Positions 1 through 12,400 of a stretch of DNA of 64,000 bases are shown in pieces. The number at the start of each line of letters is the position of its first letter. The stretch's first letter is position 1. Origin of the DNA: Acorus gramineus. Lineage: Eukaryota > Streptophyta > Magnoliopsida > Acorales > Acoraceae. Location of the stretch: assembly GCA_030737835.1 (NCBI GenBank), contig JAUJYN010000015.1:3940171-4004170 (forward strand). Reading direction: 5' to 3'. A program made the translations under genes and the position numbers. The notes beneath the pieces are model-generated. The model was not told the origin of the DNA and searched no databases. It saw only the letters and a list, made by a program, of their open reading frames with translations.

Positions 1-1
1 A

Positions 2-1014
2 CGTTCGGGTCGCGATGCCATCTGGGTAATCGTCGACCGACTGACTAAGTCCGCTCATTTCCTCCCCATTCGACTCACTGATTCTCTGGACACCCTGGCG
101 CAGTTGTTTGTCTCTGAGATTGTTCGTCTCCATGGCACTCCCGTCAGCATCATTTCTGATAGAGATGCGAGATTTACTTCGAGGTTCTGGCGTAGCCTTC
201 AGCACGCCCTTGGTACGAACCTCCACTTCAGTACAGCATTTCATCCGCAGACAGACGGCCAGTCGGAGAGGACGATTCAGACCTTGGAGGACATGCTGCG
301 AGCTTGCGTTCTCGACTTTGGTGGCAGTTGGGAGAGGCATCTTCCGTTGGTTGAGTTTGCCTACAACAACAGCTACCACTCGAGTATCCAGATGGCACCA
401 TATGAAGCGCTCTATGGCCGCAGCTGCAGGTCCCCTTGTGTTGGGACGAGGTCGGAGAGCGCCAGTTGGAGGGACCAGAGATCATCCACCAGACCTCAGA
501 GATGGTCAAGACAGATCGTGAGCGTATCCGAGTCGCTCAGAGCCGTCAGAAGAGCTACGCCGATCGTCGTCGCCGTGAGCTCGCCTTCGAGGTTGGTGAC
601 CATGTTTTCCTGAAGGTGTCCCCGATGAAGGGCATCTTCCGTTTCGGTGTGCGGGGCAAGCTGAGTCCGCGTTTCATTGGGCCGTTTCTCATCCTCGAGC
701 GGGTTGGAGAGGTGGCCTATCGCATAGCCCTGCCCCCACAGTTGGCTCAGGCCCATGACGTCTTCCATGTCTCGCAGCTGAGGCGTTACGTCCACGATCC
801 TGCTCACGTTATTCCGTTCGAGCCGCTCGTCTTCGAGCCGGACTTGTCATTCGTGGAGCAGCCGATCGAGATCCTGGACCGACGCGAGAAGAGGCTCCGC
901 ACCAAGACCGTCCAGCTGGTTAAGGTGCGATGGCAGCACCGTTCTGGTGCCGAGGCCACTTGGGAGCGCGAGGACGCCATGCGTGGCGCATATCCGCATC
1001 TTTTCCCTTCCTAG
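2..1014 (+). pseudogene. Gypsy element A: integrase C-half and chromodomain, frameshifted
   Basis: This is the 3' end of a Ty3/gypsy pol gene whose 5' part lies outside the window. The reading enters in the integrase core. The second catalytic Asp (ISDRDARF) and the catalytic Glu region (PQTDGQSER) are visible, followed by the GPF motif (FIGPFLILERVGEVAYRI) and a chromodomain-like tail (VQLVKVRWQHRSGAEATWER) ending at a TAG at 1012-1014. A C-terminal chromodomain of this kind is typical of Tekay-type chromoviruses and is thought to steer integration to heterochromatin. The frame changes at the C-run 432-435: the first part (2 to about 432) and the rest (to 1014) are in different frames, because one C is missing compared with the copies near 20090 and 49670. 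The product is therefore broken here, unless the lost base is a sequencing error. Only the 3' part of the element can be seen. Confidence 0.93.
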
Positions 1015-1049
1015 ATGTTTTTGTATTTATTTTGAGGACAAAATTTCCT

Positions 1050-1062
1050 AAGGGGGGAAGAA
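1050..1062 (+). other. Polypurine tract of element A
   Basis: The purine run AAGGGGGGAAGAA lies directly before the LTR start, the normal place for the plus-strand primer of an LTR retrotransposon. The same sequence precedes the 3' LTRs at 20725 and 50302. Confidence 0.85.
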
Positions 1063-3544
1063 TGTTATATATGTGTCACTTTTAGCCTTCTGGTCACCTT
1101 TGGAACATTTCTGGCAGTTTTTCAGACTTTTAGCTATCATCATGAGCTTGAGAACTCCGATTGAAAATCTAACTGCACATTATGTGTCCTGGTGCCATTT
1201 CAAACCACTCACGAAAATTTCATCGAATTCCGGTAACGTTTCAGAATTTGGCAGTTCCGAATCGTATCCGGGTTTTGACCGAGTGGGAATGTCAAAGGGG
1301 GACTTGACCAAGTCAAGTTTGACCATTGACTTGGTCAAATTCTTTTGTTTTTTTGTGTGGTTAGGTTGACTCAAGTCAAACACCAAAAACCCTAAGTGTG
1401 TGAGTGTGTGAGTGTGTGTGTGTGTGTGTACCCAAGTGGGCGTCCCCCTTCTTTCCCCTTCTCTTCATCTCTCTCTCACACACACAATCCATCTTTCCCT
1501 TCTCTTTGTTTGCTCCATTAGAGGTAGTAGGAGGAGAAGAAATAGAAAGCCATTGAAGGGAAAAAGAAAGGTGAGGTTGTGATCTATCTTTCTATGGTCT
1601 TGGTTTTGTTTTCCCCTTTCTTTGCCTCCCTCTCATGGCTTCCCCCACCCCTGTTTTCAGCCATTTTTAGGGCTGAGAGTGGCTGAGGAGGTGGTGGTCT
1701 TGGTGGTGGCGATTTGGTGCGCGAAGGGCACCCGAGCTTCCTCCCTTGTTCCTCCTCTCTTTGGGTAAGTCTTCCCCCTCCCTTAGCTTGCTTAGATGTT
1801 TGTTTAGGGTGTGTAAATGGTTAAGCATGTTATGCATGGGTGTTAGGGGGTGTGGGAGGGCTGAGGAGGGGGTGGAAAGGGCTCGGGCGCGCGTGCGGAG
1901 TCATCCGCGCGCGTGCGCGAGCGTCTGCGCGCGCAGACAGACGTTGGCGCGCAGACGGGCACGCGCGCGTACGCTCAGACGCGCGGGCGTGCGCGCGGGT
2001 ACGGGCTGGCTGGGCGCGCGCTGCGCATGGGGCAGGGGCGCGACTGTGCGCCAGGGGCGCGTGCGGGCGTGCGCATTCGTGCGTGCGCGTGCGGGGGCCA
2101 TGCGTATGGCTGCCCGAGGGTTCGGGAGGGTGTCGGGGCACTCGGACTCGCGTGCGTACGCGCGTGCTCGCATGCGTGCGGGTCCGTATGCATGCTTGTC
2201 CGAGTATTGGGTATTTCTAGTAAATTTCTTATGTATTTGTATAGTTTACTCACCATATTGAATGCCCATGTCTTGCAGATCTTGACGGACGGTCACGCAA
2301 CGACCCGGGTTTCGGTGAGTGGGACAATCCAACCCAATAGGGAGGCGTTCGATGCACGTAGGCGTGCATTGCCCTCCCCTGGGGCACCATAATTGTGTAT
2401 TAACTTGTAATAAATGTAAACAATGCTATGCATGATTAATATGTTGTATCCATGCCACATTAGACTTTGCATGCTAGGGATATGCACCCTTATATCATAT
2501 ATAGAGGCCTATGCATGCCTAGATACCATGTCCCTTAATTGGAAAGCCCCGAACTATGTATGTTCCCATCTAGTTTAATCTAATTAAATCAAAATGAGAG
2601 CATATAGTTATAAGCATGCCTTAGAGAATATTATAACCTTGTTGTTATAATATATGTCTCCCCGCATCTTAGTTATGCGCCCTGGAGGAATTCTTGAGAA
2701 TTCATGACATTAGTAGAGTTGCAATCGGTGTCGACGGATCCAAGAGGATCGTATTCGTGTGAGTAGGCTGTCTTCTCCTTTTGGTTGGATCCGATGTAGG
2801 GACTCCCCGGCGTTGGAAAGCTGACCTGATAGAGGGCTCCCGTCCGTAGGTACCTCCGATGCGTCGGACAGTACTGATAGTGGGAGTATACCAGGTGGAG
2901 GCTACGGAGTGTGGGAGAGGCTACCGGGTGGACCAGGGGTGGAGAGCGGTCTAGTATGCCCCAAGAGGCCCATGTCACCCCCCGGAAAGGGTGAGGGTGA
3001 GGGGGGAGGTGGGTTGGCGATGAAACGACCCACTAGAATGTGTAGTTGCTCCCGTTTTAGGGACTATAAATTATTTAAGGTTAATATGAGTTGTGATGCA
3101 TAGCTTGTGCCATTCACTGAGCGTGTGACTCACCCCTCGCATATTTTTCCTCCAGTTATATCTGAGTCGGATCTGAAGGAGGAGCTCCCCGAGGTACCAC
3201 AGCAGTAGCGGAGCAGCGTCACGTTCTGCGAGTGAGAGGCCATCAGCACCCCCTTCTTGATTGTATGTATTGTTATCCGTGCTTGGGCACACGTTTGTAT
3301 TTTGATGTCGTTGTGTATATTGGCTCTCACAGGACAGTTGATTATGTATCGGGTCTGTAATATGTCTTTGAATTACAGACTCAGTCGTTTAAGCTTCCGC
3401 TATTTGTATATATTATGTCAGCTACATTATTGTCTGTGTTGTCATTTTCGATGTTGTTTAGAGTATTTTATTGATCTCCTGTATAGACTGCTGATATTAT
3501 ATATATTTGCCACGTATCGGGGACGGCCGCCCTGGGGCGTGACA
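1063..3544 (+). mobile_element. 3' LTR of gypsy element A
   Basis: The LTR starts TGTTATATATGTGTCAC after a polypurine tract and ends GGGGCGTGACA. At 2482 bp it is the shortest LTR of the family in this window, because its GC-rich block (about 1870-2190) is short. It has a donor-like GTAAGT at 1765 and an acceptor-like TCTTGCAG ending at 2278, a (TG)n tract near 1400-1430, and a GGGTGA-type G-rich tract near 2988-3013. The partner 5' LTR is not in the window, so the target-site duplication (3' side GAGCA) cannot be confirmed. Small reading frames inside it are repeat artefacts. Confidence 0.93.
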
Positions 3545-3783
3545 GAGCAATAGTTGCCACCTGTCGTCTTCCTTCTCCCACCATTCTTTTTCCCTCTCTC
3601 CCTTCCCATTGCAACCCTCGCCTAGCCACCTCCACCAACAACCCTCTCCTGAGGCACACCGTCTCTCACCATTGCCCTGCTCTCTCTCTCTCTATCTTTT
3701 CTCTCCCCCTCTCCTCCCACCACCTCCTCTGTTCATTGCCAATGCACTCCATTGTCCTCCCTGTCCCCCACTCTCTCTCACAC

Positions 3784-3830
<47 letters not shown>

Positions 3831-5004
3831 TTTCTTTTATTCCCCTTCCCTAGGCAAGGGCGGAACTAGAATTTTATATGAGGGGCTAACACGAATTCAA
3901 AATTTTATAAACAATTTGAATTTAATATAAACTAAATGAGTTCATAAATCATTTCTAATAAACTTTGACATAGATAAGTAAAAATTCAAAATCGAACAAA
4001 AAGATCAAGTTTTTCAGAAAATGCATTATTAAAGTTGTGATTGACGATCCTTTAGAAAATAAAAGTCATATATTATTAAACGAGTTAAGATGGATCAAAC
4101 TTATTTATCAAGCTACTAATGGAAACAAAATGAGAGCTCCAACTCGATGTAGAGTACCAATCTAATTAGCCCCTCTACCGGTCTCAAATTCACCACCCAC
4201 TAATTGACATATTTACAATTTTATCTGTTTGAGTAACTTGTAACTCACTATGACATTTGGGAGATGCAACAAAATCAATGAATTATAAAAAAATATTAAA
4301 ATTGAACCAAATATAAGAAAAACATAAAATAAAAAGCCCATCTAGATAGTTCTTTCATTTGTTTTATCAACTCCCTAGTGAATATTTGTCACTCACCTCC
4401 CTTTATTTGACACATACACCCATTGCTTAGGTGTAGTGCATGCATGTCATATATTAATTACTGGAGATTGAGTCAAACCACTTTGGACTCTCAATCGATA
4501 TGCTTTGAGTGTTGTTTCACTTCACTTGAGAGAGAAAGCGAATAGCAAATTTTGTGTTTTATCTTCCCAATCTTCTTACATCTATCTCCATCTTTAGAAA
4601 AACATATTGAACTTTCCATCATTAGTCTGAGATCTTGAGAGGTGCATGCAATTTTAGTCTCTTGCTTAGTGGAGACTATTCAAGTGAGATATTCACATTT
4701 ATTCACCTGGATTGAGTAGCCAATTTGGACATGAATCCGACTTCGGATCATTATTGACGCTTCTACATGGTGTGTGTTTCTAATGTTTATTCCCAACATT
4801 TCTAACCTAGTCCGCCTCGTCATCGCCTTGCTCGATCGCTGTCAGTGTAGAAAAAGTTGTGGGAGGAACCAAGGAAGGAGAAGAAGTTTTTAGGATTAAT
4901 CACTATATTTATTTGGTTAGGGAGTTGATGGGCTGGGTCTTTTAGAGTAGGTTAGGACTTAAGCGGGTTGGGCATGGGCTAGGTGAGCAGATGAGTTGGG
5001 ATTT
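3545..5004. other. Non-coding interval downstream of element A
   Basis: No gene is supported here. The first 300 bases are pyrimidine-rich and end in a long CT microsatellite. From about 3855 the sequence is AT-rich. A short pair of inverted motifs (GGGGCTAA near 3882 and TTAGCCCC near 4157) next to GGGCGGAACTAGAATTTT could be the remains of a small DNA transposon, but no target duplication was found. The last 150 bases may be the 3' flank of the minus-strand gene that ends at 5005. Confidence 0.5.
3787..3827. repeat. (CT)n microsatellite
   Basis: About 20 uninterrupted CT units. The reading frames across it give only Leu/Ser repeats. Confidence 0.95.
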
Positions 5005-5446
5005 TTAGTTTAGGGTCTTAGAAGGGGGTCTATTTATAGGTTTTTTTTTAAATTTGGGGCGTATATTTGCCCCTGCCCCTATGGTACTTGCATCGATTAG
5101 TGGGCGGGTAACTTCCTTATATACAAGCTTCTGTGCTTCAGCTTCCTTCTTCGATAACTTTATGATTTTCTGTAGTTCAGTGTCGTCTTCTTCTGGATCT
5201 TGGACTACCTTTACTTTCTTTGGTCTTTTGAATTGAACTTTTGGTAGTGCAGAAGGGTTACCCCTAGTAATTCGTCCTTGTACAGTGACCTCCTTAGCGG
5301 CCTTAGTGGCCTCCATCTTGATTGTATGGCCCCTCCCAGTCTTTTTCTTTCTGGGGATTGTCTTCTCTCTTGCTCAATATCAAACGACCTGTAAAATATA
5401 TACCTTATTAGAAGCATATACTTTTATAATAAAACATATACTATGT

Positions 5447-5549
5447 TAGAACATTATACACTATGTTAGATAAGCACACGCTATGTTAGAAACATATATG
5501 CTATATTAGAAAAATATATGCTATGTTAGAAAAGTATACGTTATGTTAG
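5447..5549 (+). repeat. Tandem GCTATGTTAG-type repeats in an intron
   Basis: Six imperfect copies of a unit of about 18 bases, with core (A/C)GCTATGTTAGAAA, sit in an intron of the minus-strand gene. The same core recurs at 6604-6748, near 28290 and near 28640-28750. Confidence 0.85.
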
Positions 5550-6603
5550 TAGTATAACCTACTGTTGTTGTTGCTTCTGCTTCTGCTGCTACTATTGTTG
5601 TTGCTGGTGATGGTGTTTCTACTGCTATTGTTGTTGGTGTGGTGTGTCTGCTTTTGCTGTTGTTATTGTTGTTTCTGCTACTTCTGGATCTACAACAACT
5701 GTTGTTGGTGCGCCTGCTGTTGGTGGTGTTGGTGCTTCCACTATTGTTGCTGTTGTTGTTGGTGCTTCCGCTGTTGTTGCTGTTGTTGCTGGTGCTTCCA
5801 CTATGATTGCTGCTGGTGGTGGTGTTGTTGCTACTGCTAGAACTACTGCTCTTTCTAGATGTCGCTCTCCACCATCCTATGGTAAAAGAGACATCACAAA
5901 AATTGAATCTCTGGTTGACGTCGTCCTACCGGCAGCAGGATTCGAGAGTTGATCAGCTTGCATATCCCCTGGAATGTCCTACATGAAATATTCATCGATA
6001 TTATGATCTGATTGTAATTAATAACAATATTACATTGCAGTTAAGCATATAGCAGTGATTAAATAATTTATACTACATCTTTTGATCAAATCGGTAATAC
6101 GTACCTTCTGTGATGGTTTCCTTTTGTGCTTGTCAGCAACCTCAGTAGGGAGCTCTGACTCTTTTCTTTTGTTTCCTTTGTTGGGGAACGTTGAGGTTGC
6201 TTGGTCGGTGAATGATTATGTTTGAGGGACACCAGCTGTTGTTCTTGGTTTTTCTATTGAGCGTGGTTTGAGATTGCACGCTGTTTGGCCATCAATAAGT
6301 TGATGGTGGTAGTGAGCTCCTCTAATCTTCTTCTCATCGCTCCATCTCATCTGTTGCCGGTGGTCGGAGCGCCCATTTAAGTATCCCTCCAGTGACAATC
6401 GAGATAATGTCATCCGTGAGATATGGGAGCTTGTTGGCTTTGAACACCATCTTTTGCAAAATGTCCGAGTCCTTCAGACTGTTGATGAGTGCGGAGTACG
6501 TAAGAGTCCTGGTGTATCCCTTCGTGGCCCACCTGTGGATCATAGGCCACCCCAGCTGAGGCTCGGCGATGCGCACATTCTCATAGAACCAAGCCTGAAC
6601 ATG

Positions 6604-6748
6604 TTAGGAAAGCATACGCTATGTTAGACATGCATACACTATGTTAGAAAAATATACGCCATGTTAGACATGCATACGCTATGTTAGAAAAATATACGCT
6701 ATATTAGGAACACGTACGCTATGTTAGGAAATCATACGCTATGCACAA
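6604..6748 (+). repeat. Second GCTATGTTAG repeat array
   Basis: About eight imperfect copies of the unit CATACGCTATGTTAGAAA fill the intron between the donor at 6774 and the acceptor at 6595 of the minus-strand gene. Confidence 0.88.
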
Positions 6749-6838
6749 AAAAAACATACAAATAATATACTTACGTTGAGGACTACGACGCATGCATAGA
6801 AGTAGCCCTTCCCATCCCAAACCTTCACGGTGCTGGAC

Positions 6839-9412
6839 TGTTATATATGTGTCACTTTAATCCTTCTGGTCACCATTGGGACATTCTGACAGTTTTTCAG
6901 CTTTTTCGTTTTTCGATCGGAACCGCTAAAATTTTGGACTGTTAGCTATCATCCTGAGTTTGAGGACTCCGATTGAAAATCTAACTGCATATTATGTGTC
7001 CTGGTGCCATTCCAAGCCACTCACGAAAATTTTATCGAATTCCGGTAACGTTTCAGAATTTCACAGTTCCGAATCGTATCCGGGTTTTGACTGAGCGAAA
7101 AGTCATTGGGAGACTTGACTTGGTCAAAGTTGACCTTTGACTTGGTCAATTGATTTTGGATTTTAGTGTGGTTGGGTTGACTAGGGTCAAATCTCACCTA
7201 AGTGCACCTAAACCTAGCTAAACCTAATTAGTGTTAAGTGTAAGTGAGTGTGTGTGTGTGTGGTAAGTGTGTGGCCCTTTAAGTGGGCGTCCCCCTCTAA
7301 TCCCCCCCCTATTCATCTTCTTCTCCACCTAAATCTCTCCCTCTCCCTCTCTTTAACCCCCCCCCCCCTTTTTGACCTAGTTCAAGTGGTTGAAATCAAA
7401 AACTCTAGAAGGAGAAATGAAAGGTAAGGACCCGATCTATCCCCCTATGGTTTTATTTTTGAGCTCACTCTTGTGTGAACCCCTCTCATGGCCCCTTTTC
7501 GCCTCAGATTTCAGCCATTTTTAGGGCTGAAGGAGGGCTTGGTGCTGGTGGTCTTGGAGGTGGCAAATCGGTGCGCGAAGAGCACCCGTTCTTCCTCCCC
7601 TTCCTTTCCTCTCCTTGGGTGAGTTTTCTTTCCTTCCTTTCTTGTTTAGATGCATGTATAGGAGGTGTTTATGGGTGTGCTAGGGGAGCTTGGTGGTTTG
7701 GGGGTGGTTGGGGGGCTGTTGGTGGCTGTTGGAGGTGGTTGGGTTCGGCTCGGGCAGTGCGGGCTCCCTGGCGCGTGCGCGCAGGCAGGCGGCGCAGGCA
7801 GGCAGGCGCGCTGTCGGGCGAGCTGGAAGGGCGCGCGGGCGTGCGCGTGGGTGTTGCGCAGGGGGCGCAGTACGCGGGTTGAGCGAGTGGTGTGCGGATG
7901 CTGCGCGCTGGGCGCCGTGCGGGGGCGTGCGTGCGGAGCGCTGCGCAGAGGCGCAGTGCGTGCTGTGTGCGCGGAGCCGCGTGCGGGTGCTGCGCGCTGG
8001 GAGCTGTGCAGGGGCGTGCGCGAGGACGCTGCGCAGAGGTGCAGTGCGTGCTGTGCGCGCGGTGAGGCGAGCGGGGAGTGCGTGCGGGGCACTGCGCTGG
8101 GGCGCAGTGCGGGCGGGTGTGCGCGCGAGGCGCTGCGCTGGGTCGCAGTGCGCGCGGGTGCATCCGGGGCTAGATGCACGGTGCGCACGGGCGCGCGTGT
8201 GCGTGCGCCCGAGCTTGCGGCACGTCTGGGCGCGCGGGCTGGGGAGCGGCTGTGCGCCCGGGGCGGGTGGCCGTGCGTATGGCTGCCCGGGGGTTCGGGA
8301 ATGAGTCGGGGCACTCGGGCTGGCGTGCGTACGGGCCGTATGTACGCTTGTCCGAGTGTTGGGTATTTTTAGTGTATTTTTGTATGTATTTATGTATTTT
8401 ACTCACCGTGTTAAATACCTGTCTTGCAGATCTTGACGGACGGTCACGCGACGACCCGGGTATTGGTGAGTGGTACAATCCAACCCAGTTGGGAGGCGCT
8501 TTATGCTCTTAGGCGTGTATCGCCATCCCCTGGGGCACCATAGTTTAATATTAACTTGTATAATTGTAAACTATGCCTTGCATGAATATTTTGTTGTATC
8601 CATGCCACCTTAGCTATGCATGCATGTTGAATATGATATATCCATGCCACCTTAGATTTGTATGCTAGGGATATGCACCCTTACATCATATTAGAGGCCT
8701 ATGCATGCCTAGACACCTTACCCCGACCTGTGCATGTTCCCACCTAGTTTAATTCAGTTAAATTAAATGTGAGCATGCCTTAGAAAATATTATCACTTGT
8801 TGTTAAAATATGTGGTTCCCCGCATCTTAGTTATGCGCCCTGGAGGAATTCTGAAGAATTCATGACATTGTAGAGTTGAGATCGGTGTCGGCAGATCCAA
8901 GTGAATCGTTTCCGTGTGGATAGGTTGTTTCTCTTCCCTTCGTTGGATCTGTGTAGGGACTCCTCAGCGTTAGACATGCCGTTCTGATAGAGGGCTCCCA
9001 TCAGTAGACACCTCCTGATTTGGTTTCGGACTGTGCTAAATGTGGCAGTAGACCAGGCGAGCTACGGTGTGGAGGAGAGGCTATCGGTGGACCAAGGGTG
9101 ATTAACAGCCTAATCAGTCCCAAAAGCCCATGTCACCAGTTTGAGGGTGAGGGTGAGGGTGTAGTGGGTTGGCGATGAGCGACCCACTGGTTTGTGTAGT
9201 TGTTGCCACTTACAGGCTATGAATGATTGCAGTTAATATGAATTGTGATGCATGGGTTGTGCTATTCACTGAGCGTGTGGCTCACCCCTCGCATAATTTT
9301 TCACCAGTGCTATCTGAGTCGGATCTGGAGGAGGAGCTCCCCGAGGGACTTCATCAGTAGCGGAGCAGCGCCACGTCCCGCGAGTGTTAGGCCATCAGCA
9401 TCCCTTTTTTAT
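6839..9412 (+). mobile_element. Outer solo LTR, first segment
   Basis: Starts TGTTATATATGTGTCACTTT at 6839 and runs through the GC-rich block (about 7740-8290). It breaks off at 9412, in the conserved stretch after CCATCAGCATCCC, where element B begins. The sequence resumes at 23895. It has a GTGAGT donor-like site at 7619 and a TCTTGCAG acceptor-like site ending at 8429. With its other two parts (23900-24160 and 27288-27316) it totals about 2.86 kb, a normal LTR length for this family. Confidence 0.92.
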
Positions 9413-12400
9413 TGTTATATATGTGTCACTTTTAGCCTTATGGTAACCATTGGAGCATTCTGGCAGTTTTTGAGTTTTTTTCATTTTTCGATCGGAACCG
9501 CTAAAATTTTGGACTGTTAGCTATCATCCTGAGTTTGAGGACTCCGATTGAAAATCTAACTGCATATTATGTGTCCTGGTGCCATTTCAAGCCACTCACG
9601 AAAATTTCATCGAATTCCGGTAACGTTTCAGAATTTCACAGTTCCGGGGCGTATCCGGGTTTTGACCGAGCGAGAAGTCATTGGGAGAGTTGACTTGGTC
9701 AAAGTGGGCCCATGACTTGGTCAACCCCTTTTGTTTTTTTGTGTGGTTGGGTTGACCCAAGTCAAAGCTCACTTAAAACTCACTAATCCTCTCTTAACCC
9801 TAATTAAACCTAGTTAGCCTAATCTAAGTGTGGGGATTATATTTAAGTGAGCTAAAATATCTCCCCCACTATTCATCATCTTCCCCATTTAGATTTCTCT
9901 CTCCCCCTCTCTCTTTTTCTTTGTTTTGACCTAGCTAGAGGGCTTGGATCCCAAAACCCAAAGAAGAGAAAGGTTAGATCTTGTCCCGATCTATCTACCG
10001 GTGGTCTCGGATTCGAGTTCCCACTTGTTTGACCCCCTCTTATACCCTCTTTTCTCCTCTGATTTCAGCCATCTCGAGGGCTGAGGGAGATCGTGGTGGT
10101 GGTGGTCCTTGAAGAGGTGTTTCGGTGCGCGGAGAGCAACCGAACTTCCCTTCCTTCCTTTCCTTCCTTGGGTAAGCTCTCTTTCCTTCCTTTTCTTGCT
10201 TAGATGAATGTTAGGAGGGTGGTTTTGAGTGTGGATGGTGGTCGGTGGCTGTTGGTGGCTGTTGGCGGCGGTTGGTGGCCGTGGGTGGCCATTGGTGGCC
10301 GTCGGGGAGGTGTAGGGTTGGCTCGGGTAGGCTGGCAGCGCAGGCAGCGCAGGCAGGCGGGCTGGCAGGCAGGGCTGGGCGCTGTCGGGCAGGCTGGCAG
10401 GGCACGCGCGCGTGCGCGCGGGCGTGCGCACGGGCGTGCGCGCGGGTGGAGCAGGAGCGTGCGGGTGCTTCGCGCTGGGCGCCGTGCGGTGGCTTGCGCG
10501 CGGGGCGCTGCGCAGAGGCGCAGTGCGTGCTGCGCGCAGGGGCCCGCGTGCGGGTGCTGCGCGCAGGGGAGGCCGTGCGGGGGCGTGCGCGCGGAGCACT
10601 GCGCAGAGGCGCAGGCGTGCTTTGCGCGCGCGGAGAGGCTGGTGGTGCGCGCGGGGCGAGACGATGGGGCGCAGGGCGTGCGGGTGTGCGCGCGAGTGCT
10701 GCGCTGGGGCGCAGTGAGCGCGCGGTGCACCCGGGGGGACTCGACAGGGTGTCCGGGCGTGCGGGCTGGGCTCGGCAGTGCGTCTGGGTGCGCGGGCCGG
10801 GGCTCGACTGTGCACCCTGGGCGGGTGGCCGTGCGCACGGCTGCCCGGGGGTTCGGGATTTAGTCGGGGTGCTCGGGCTAGCGTGCGTACGGGCCGTATG
10901 TACGTTTGCCCGAGTGTTGGGTATTTTTAGTGTATTTTGGGGGTATTTGTGGATTTTACTCACCTAGTTGGTTACCCTGTCTTGCAGATCTTGACGGACG
11001 GTCGCGCGACGACCCGGTTTCTGGTGAGTGGGACAATCCAACTCAGTAGGGAGGCGCTATATGCACTTGGGCGTATACCGTCCTCCCCTGGGGCACCGTA
11101 GTTGATATTAACTTGTTAGCATGTAATCCATGCAAGCATGATTAGTGTGTAGAATGCATGCCACCCTAGACTTTGTATGTTAGGGACTTGCACCCTTAGG
11201 ATATGTGTAAGAGCCATGCATCCTGTCACCCTGTTCTCATGCTAGGAAGCCTCGACCTATGCATGTGTCCTACTAGTTTGATTTATTAAATTAAATGTGA
11301 ACTTATGACTATTATCATGCCTTAGGGAATATTAAGGGGCCTTGCGAGGTCAACATTGAGACCCGGGCTAGGGTACTCCGTGTTCCTTGTTTGGTTGTCA
11401 GGATGTCCTATATCGGGACCTCATGGTGCCCTCCCAAGGGTTCTTTTCCCAATATAATTGTAATGCATGTTCCCCGCATCTTGGTTATGCGCCCTGGAGG
11501 AATTCTGAAGAATTCAAGACATTAGAGTTGTTGAGATGTGTTGTCAGCGGATCCGAGTGGATCATATGCGCATGGATAGGCTGTTCTGTTCCCTTCGTTG
11601 GATCCGTGTAGAGACTGCCCCGGCGTTAGAAAGGCTGTCCCGTGGAGGGCTCCCATCAGTAGGCACCTCCTGATTTGGGAAGGACTGTGCTGAATGTGGG
11701 AGTGGCCAAGCGGCCTACGGAGTGGGGAGAGACTATCGGTGGACCAAGGGTGACCAACAGCCTAGTCAGTCCCAATATCCTATGTCACCATATTGAGGGG
11801 TGAGGGTGAGGGTGAGGGTGTGGTGGGTCGGCGATGTAGCGACCCACTGGATTGTTTAGTCCCAATATCCTATGCCACCATATTGAGGGGTGAGGGTGAG
11901 GGTGTGGTGGTTCGGCGATGTAGCGACCCACTGAATTTGTGCTGTTCATGCCACTTTGAGGCTTTTAATGATTAGTTGAGGTTAATATGATTTGTGATGC
12001 ATGGGTTGTGCTATTCACTGAGCGTGTGGCTCACCCCTCGCATAACATTTTTCTCCAGTGATTACTGAGGCGGACTTGAAGGAGGAGCTCCCCGAGAGAC
12101 TGCACCAGTAGCGGAGTAGCGCCACGTCCCTCGAGTTTCAGAGGCCATCAGCATCCTTTTTTATTGTATGTATATATTTCCGTGCTTGGGCATTCAGTTT
12201 GGATTGTATTTGGATGTATTTGTATATATTGGCTCTCACAGGACATTTGATTATGTATCGAGTCTGTAGTATGTTTTTGGATTACAGACTCAGTCTTTTA
12301 GCTTCCGCTATCTGTGTATATATCATGTCAGCCTTGCTTTCATCTGTGTTGTTGTCATTTTAGTTGTTGTTTAGAGTGATTTATTGATCTCCTGTATAGA

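Larger units (their letters stand above)
5005..6838 (-). pseudogene. 3' half of degenerate minus-strand gene (DUF1985/Ulp1-associated-like)
   Basis: This half reads on from the piece at 27317-28045 across the 20.5-kb insertion. Its exons, in order on the minus strand, are as follows. 6838-6775 encodes VKVWDGKGYFYACVVVLN and ends at a GTAAG donor. An exon starting at 6594 after a CAG acceptor begins AWFYENVRIAEPQLGWPMI. A Lys-rich exon near 6110-6200 ends before GTACGT. A low-complexity Thr/Ala/Pro/Glu region lies at about 5560-5850. A basic last exon of roughly 5390-5005 contains KVQFKRPKKVKVV and ends at a stop. The hydrophobic WFYENVR...P.I.RW block resembles the 'WAYE..P' block that I associate with DUF1985-type genes of Ulp1-carrying Mutator-like elements. 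That family assignment is inference. At least one frame slip is needed near 5660 and another at the insertion junction. It could also be an unrelated host gene that has decayed. Confidence 0.5.

Noticed and set aside
3609-3930. Leu/Ser/Pro-rich open frames
   Set aside because: They are produced by the CT microsatellite and pyrimidine-rich DNA.
5565-5952. Plus-strand Leu/Cys and Val/Ala open frames
   Set aside because: They are the antisense of the Thr/Ala/Pro/Glu repeat of the minus-strand gene, which has splice sites and flanking exons.
7646-8372. Long open frames on both strands in the GC-rich LTR block (also at about 10000-10960, 14914-15836, 21303-22327, 25909-26867, 42734-44012, 50872-51910, 60585-61698)
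   Set aside because: They are side effects of a high-GC, stop-poor repeat. They occur in all frames, encode only Arg/Ala/Gly/Pro/Cys-rich simple sequence, and do not keep a frame between LTR copies.
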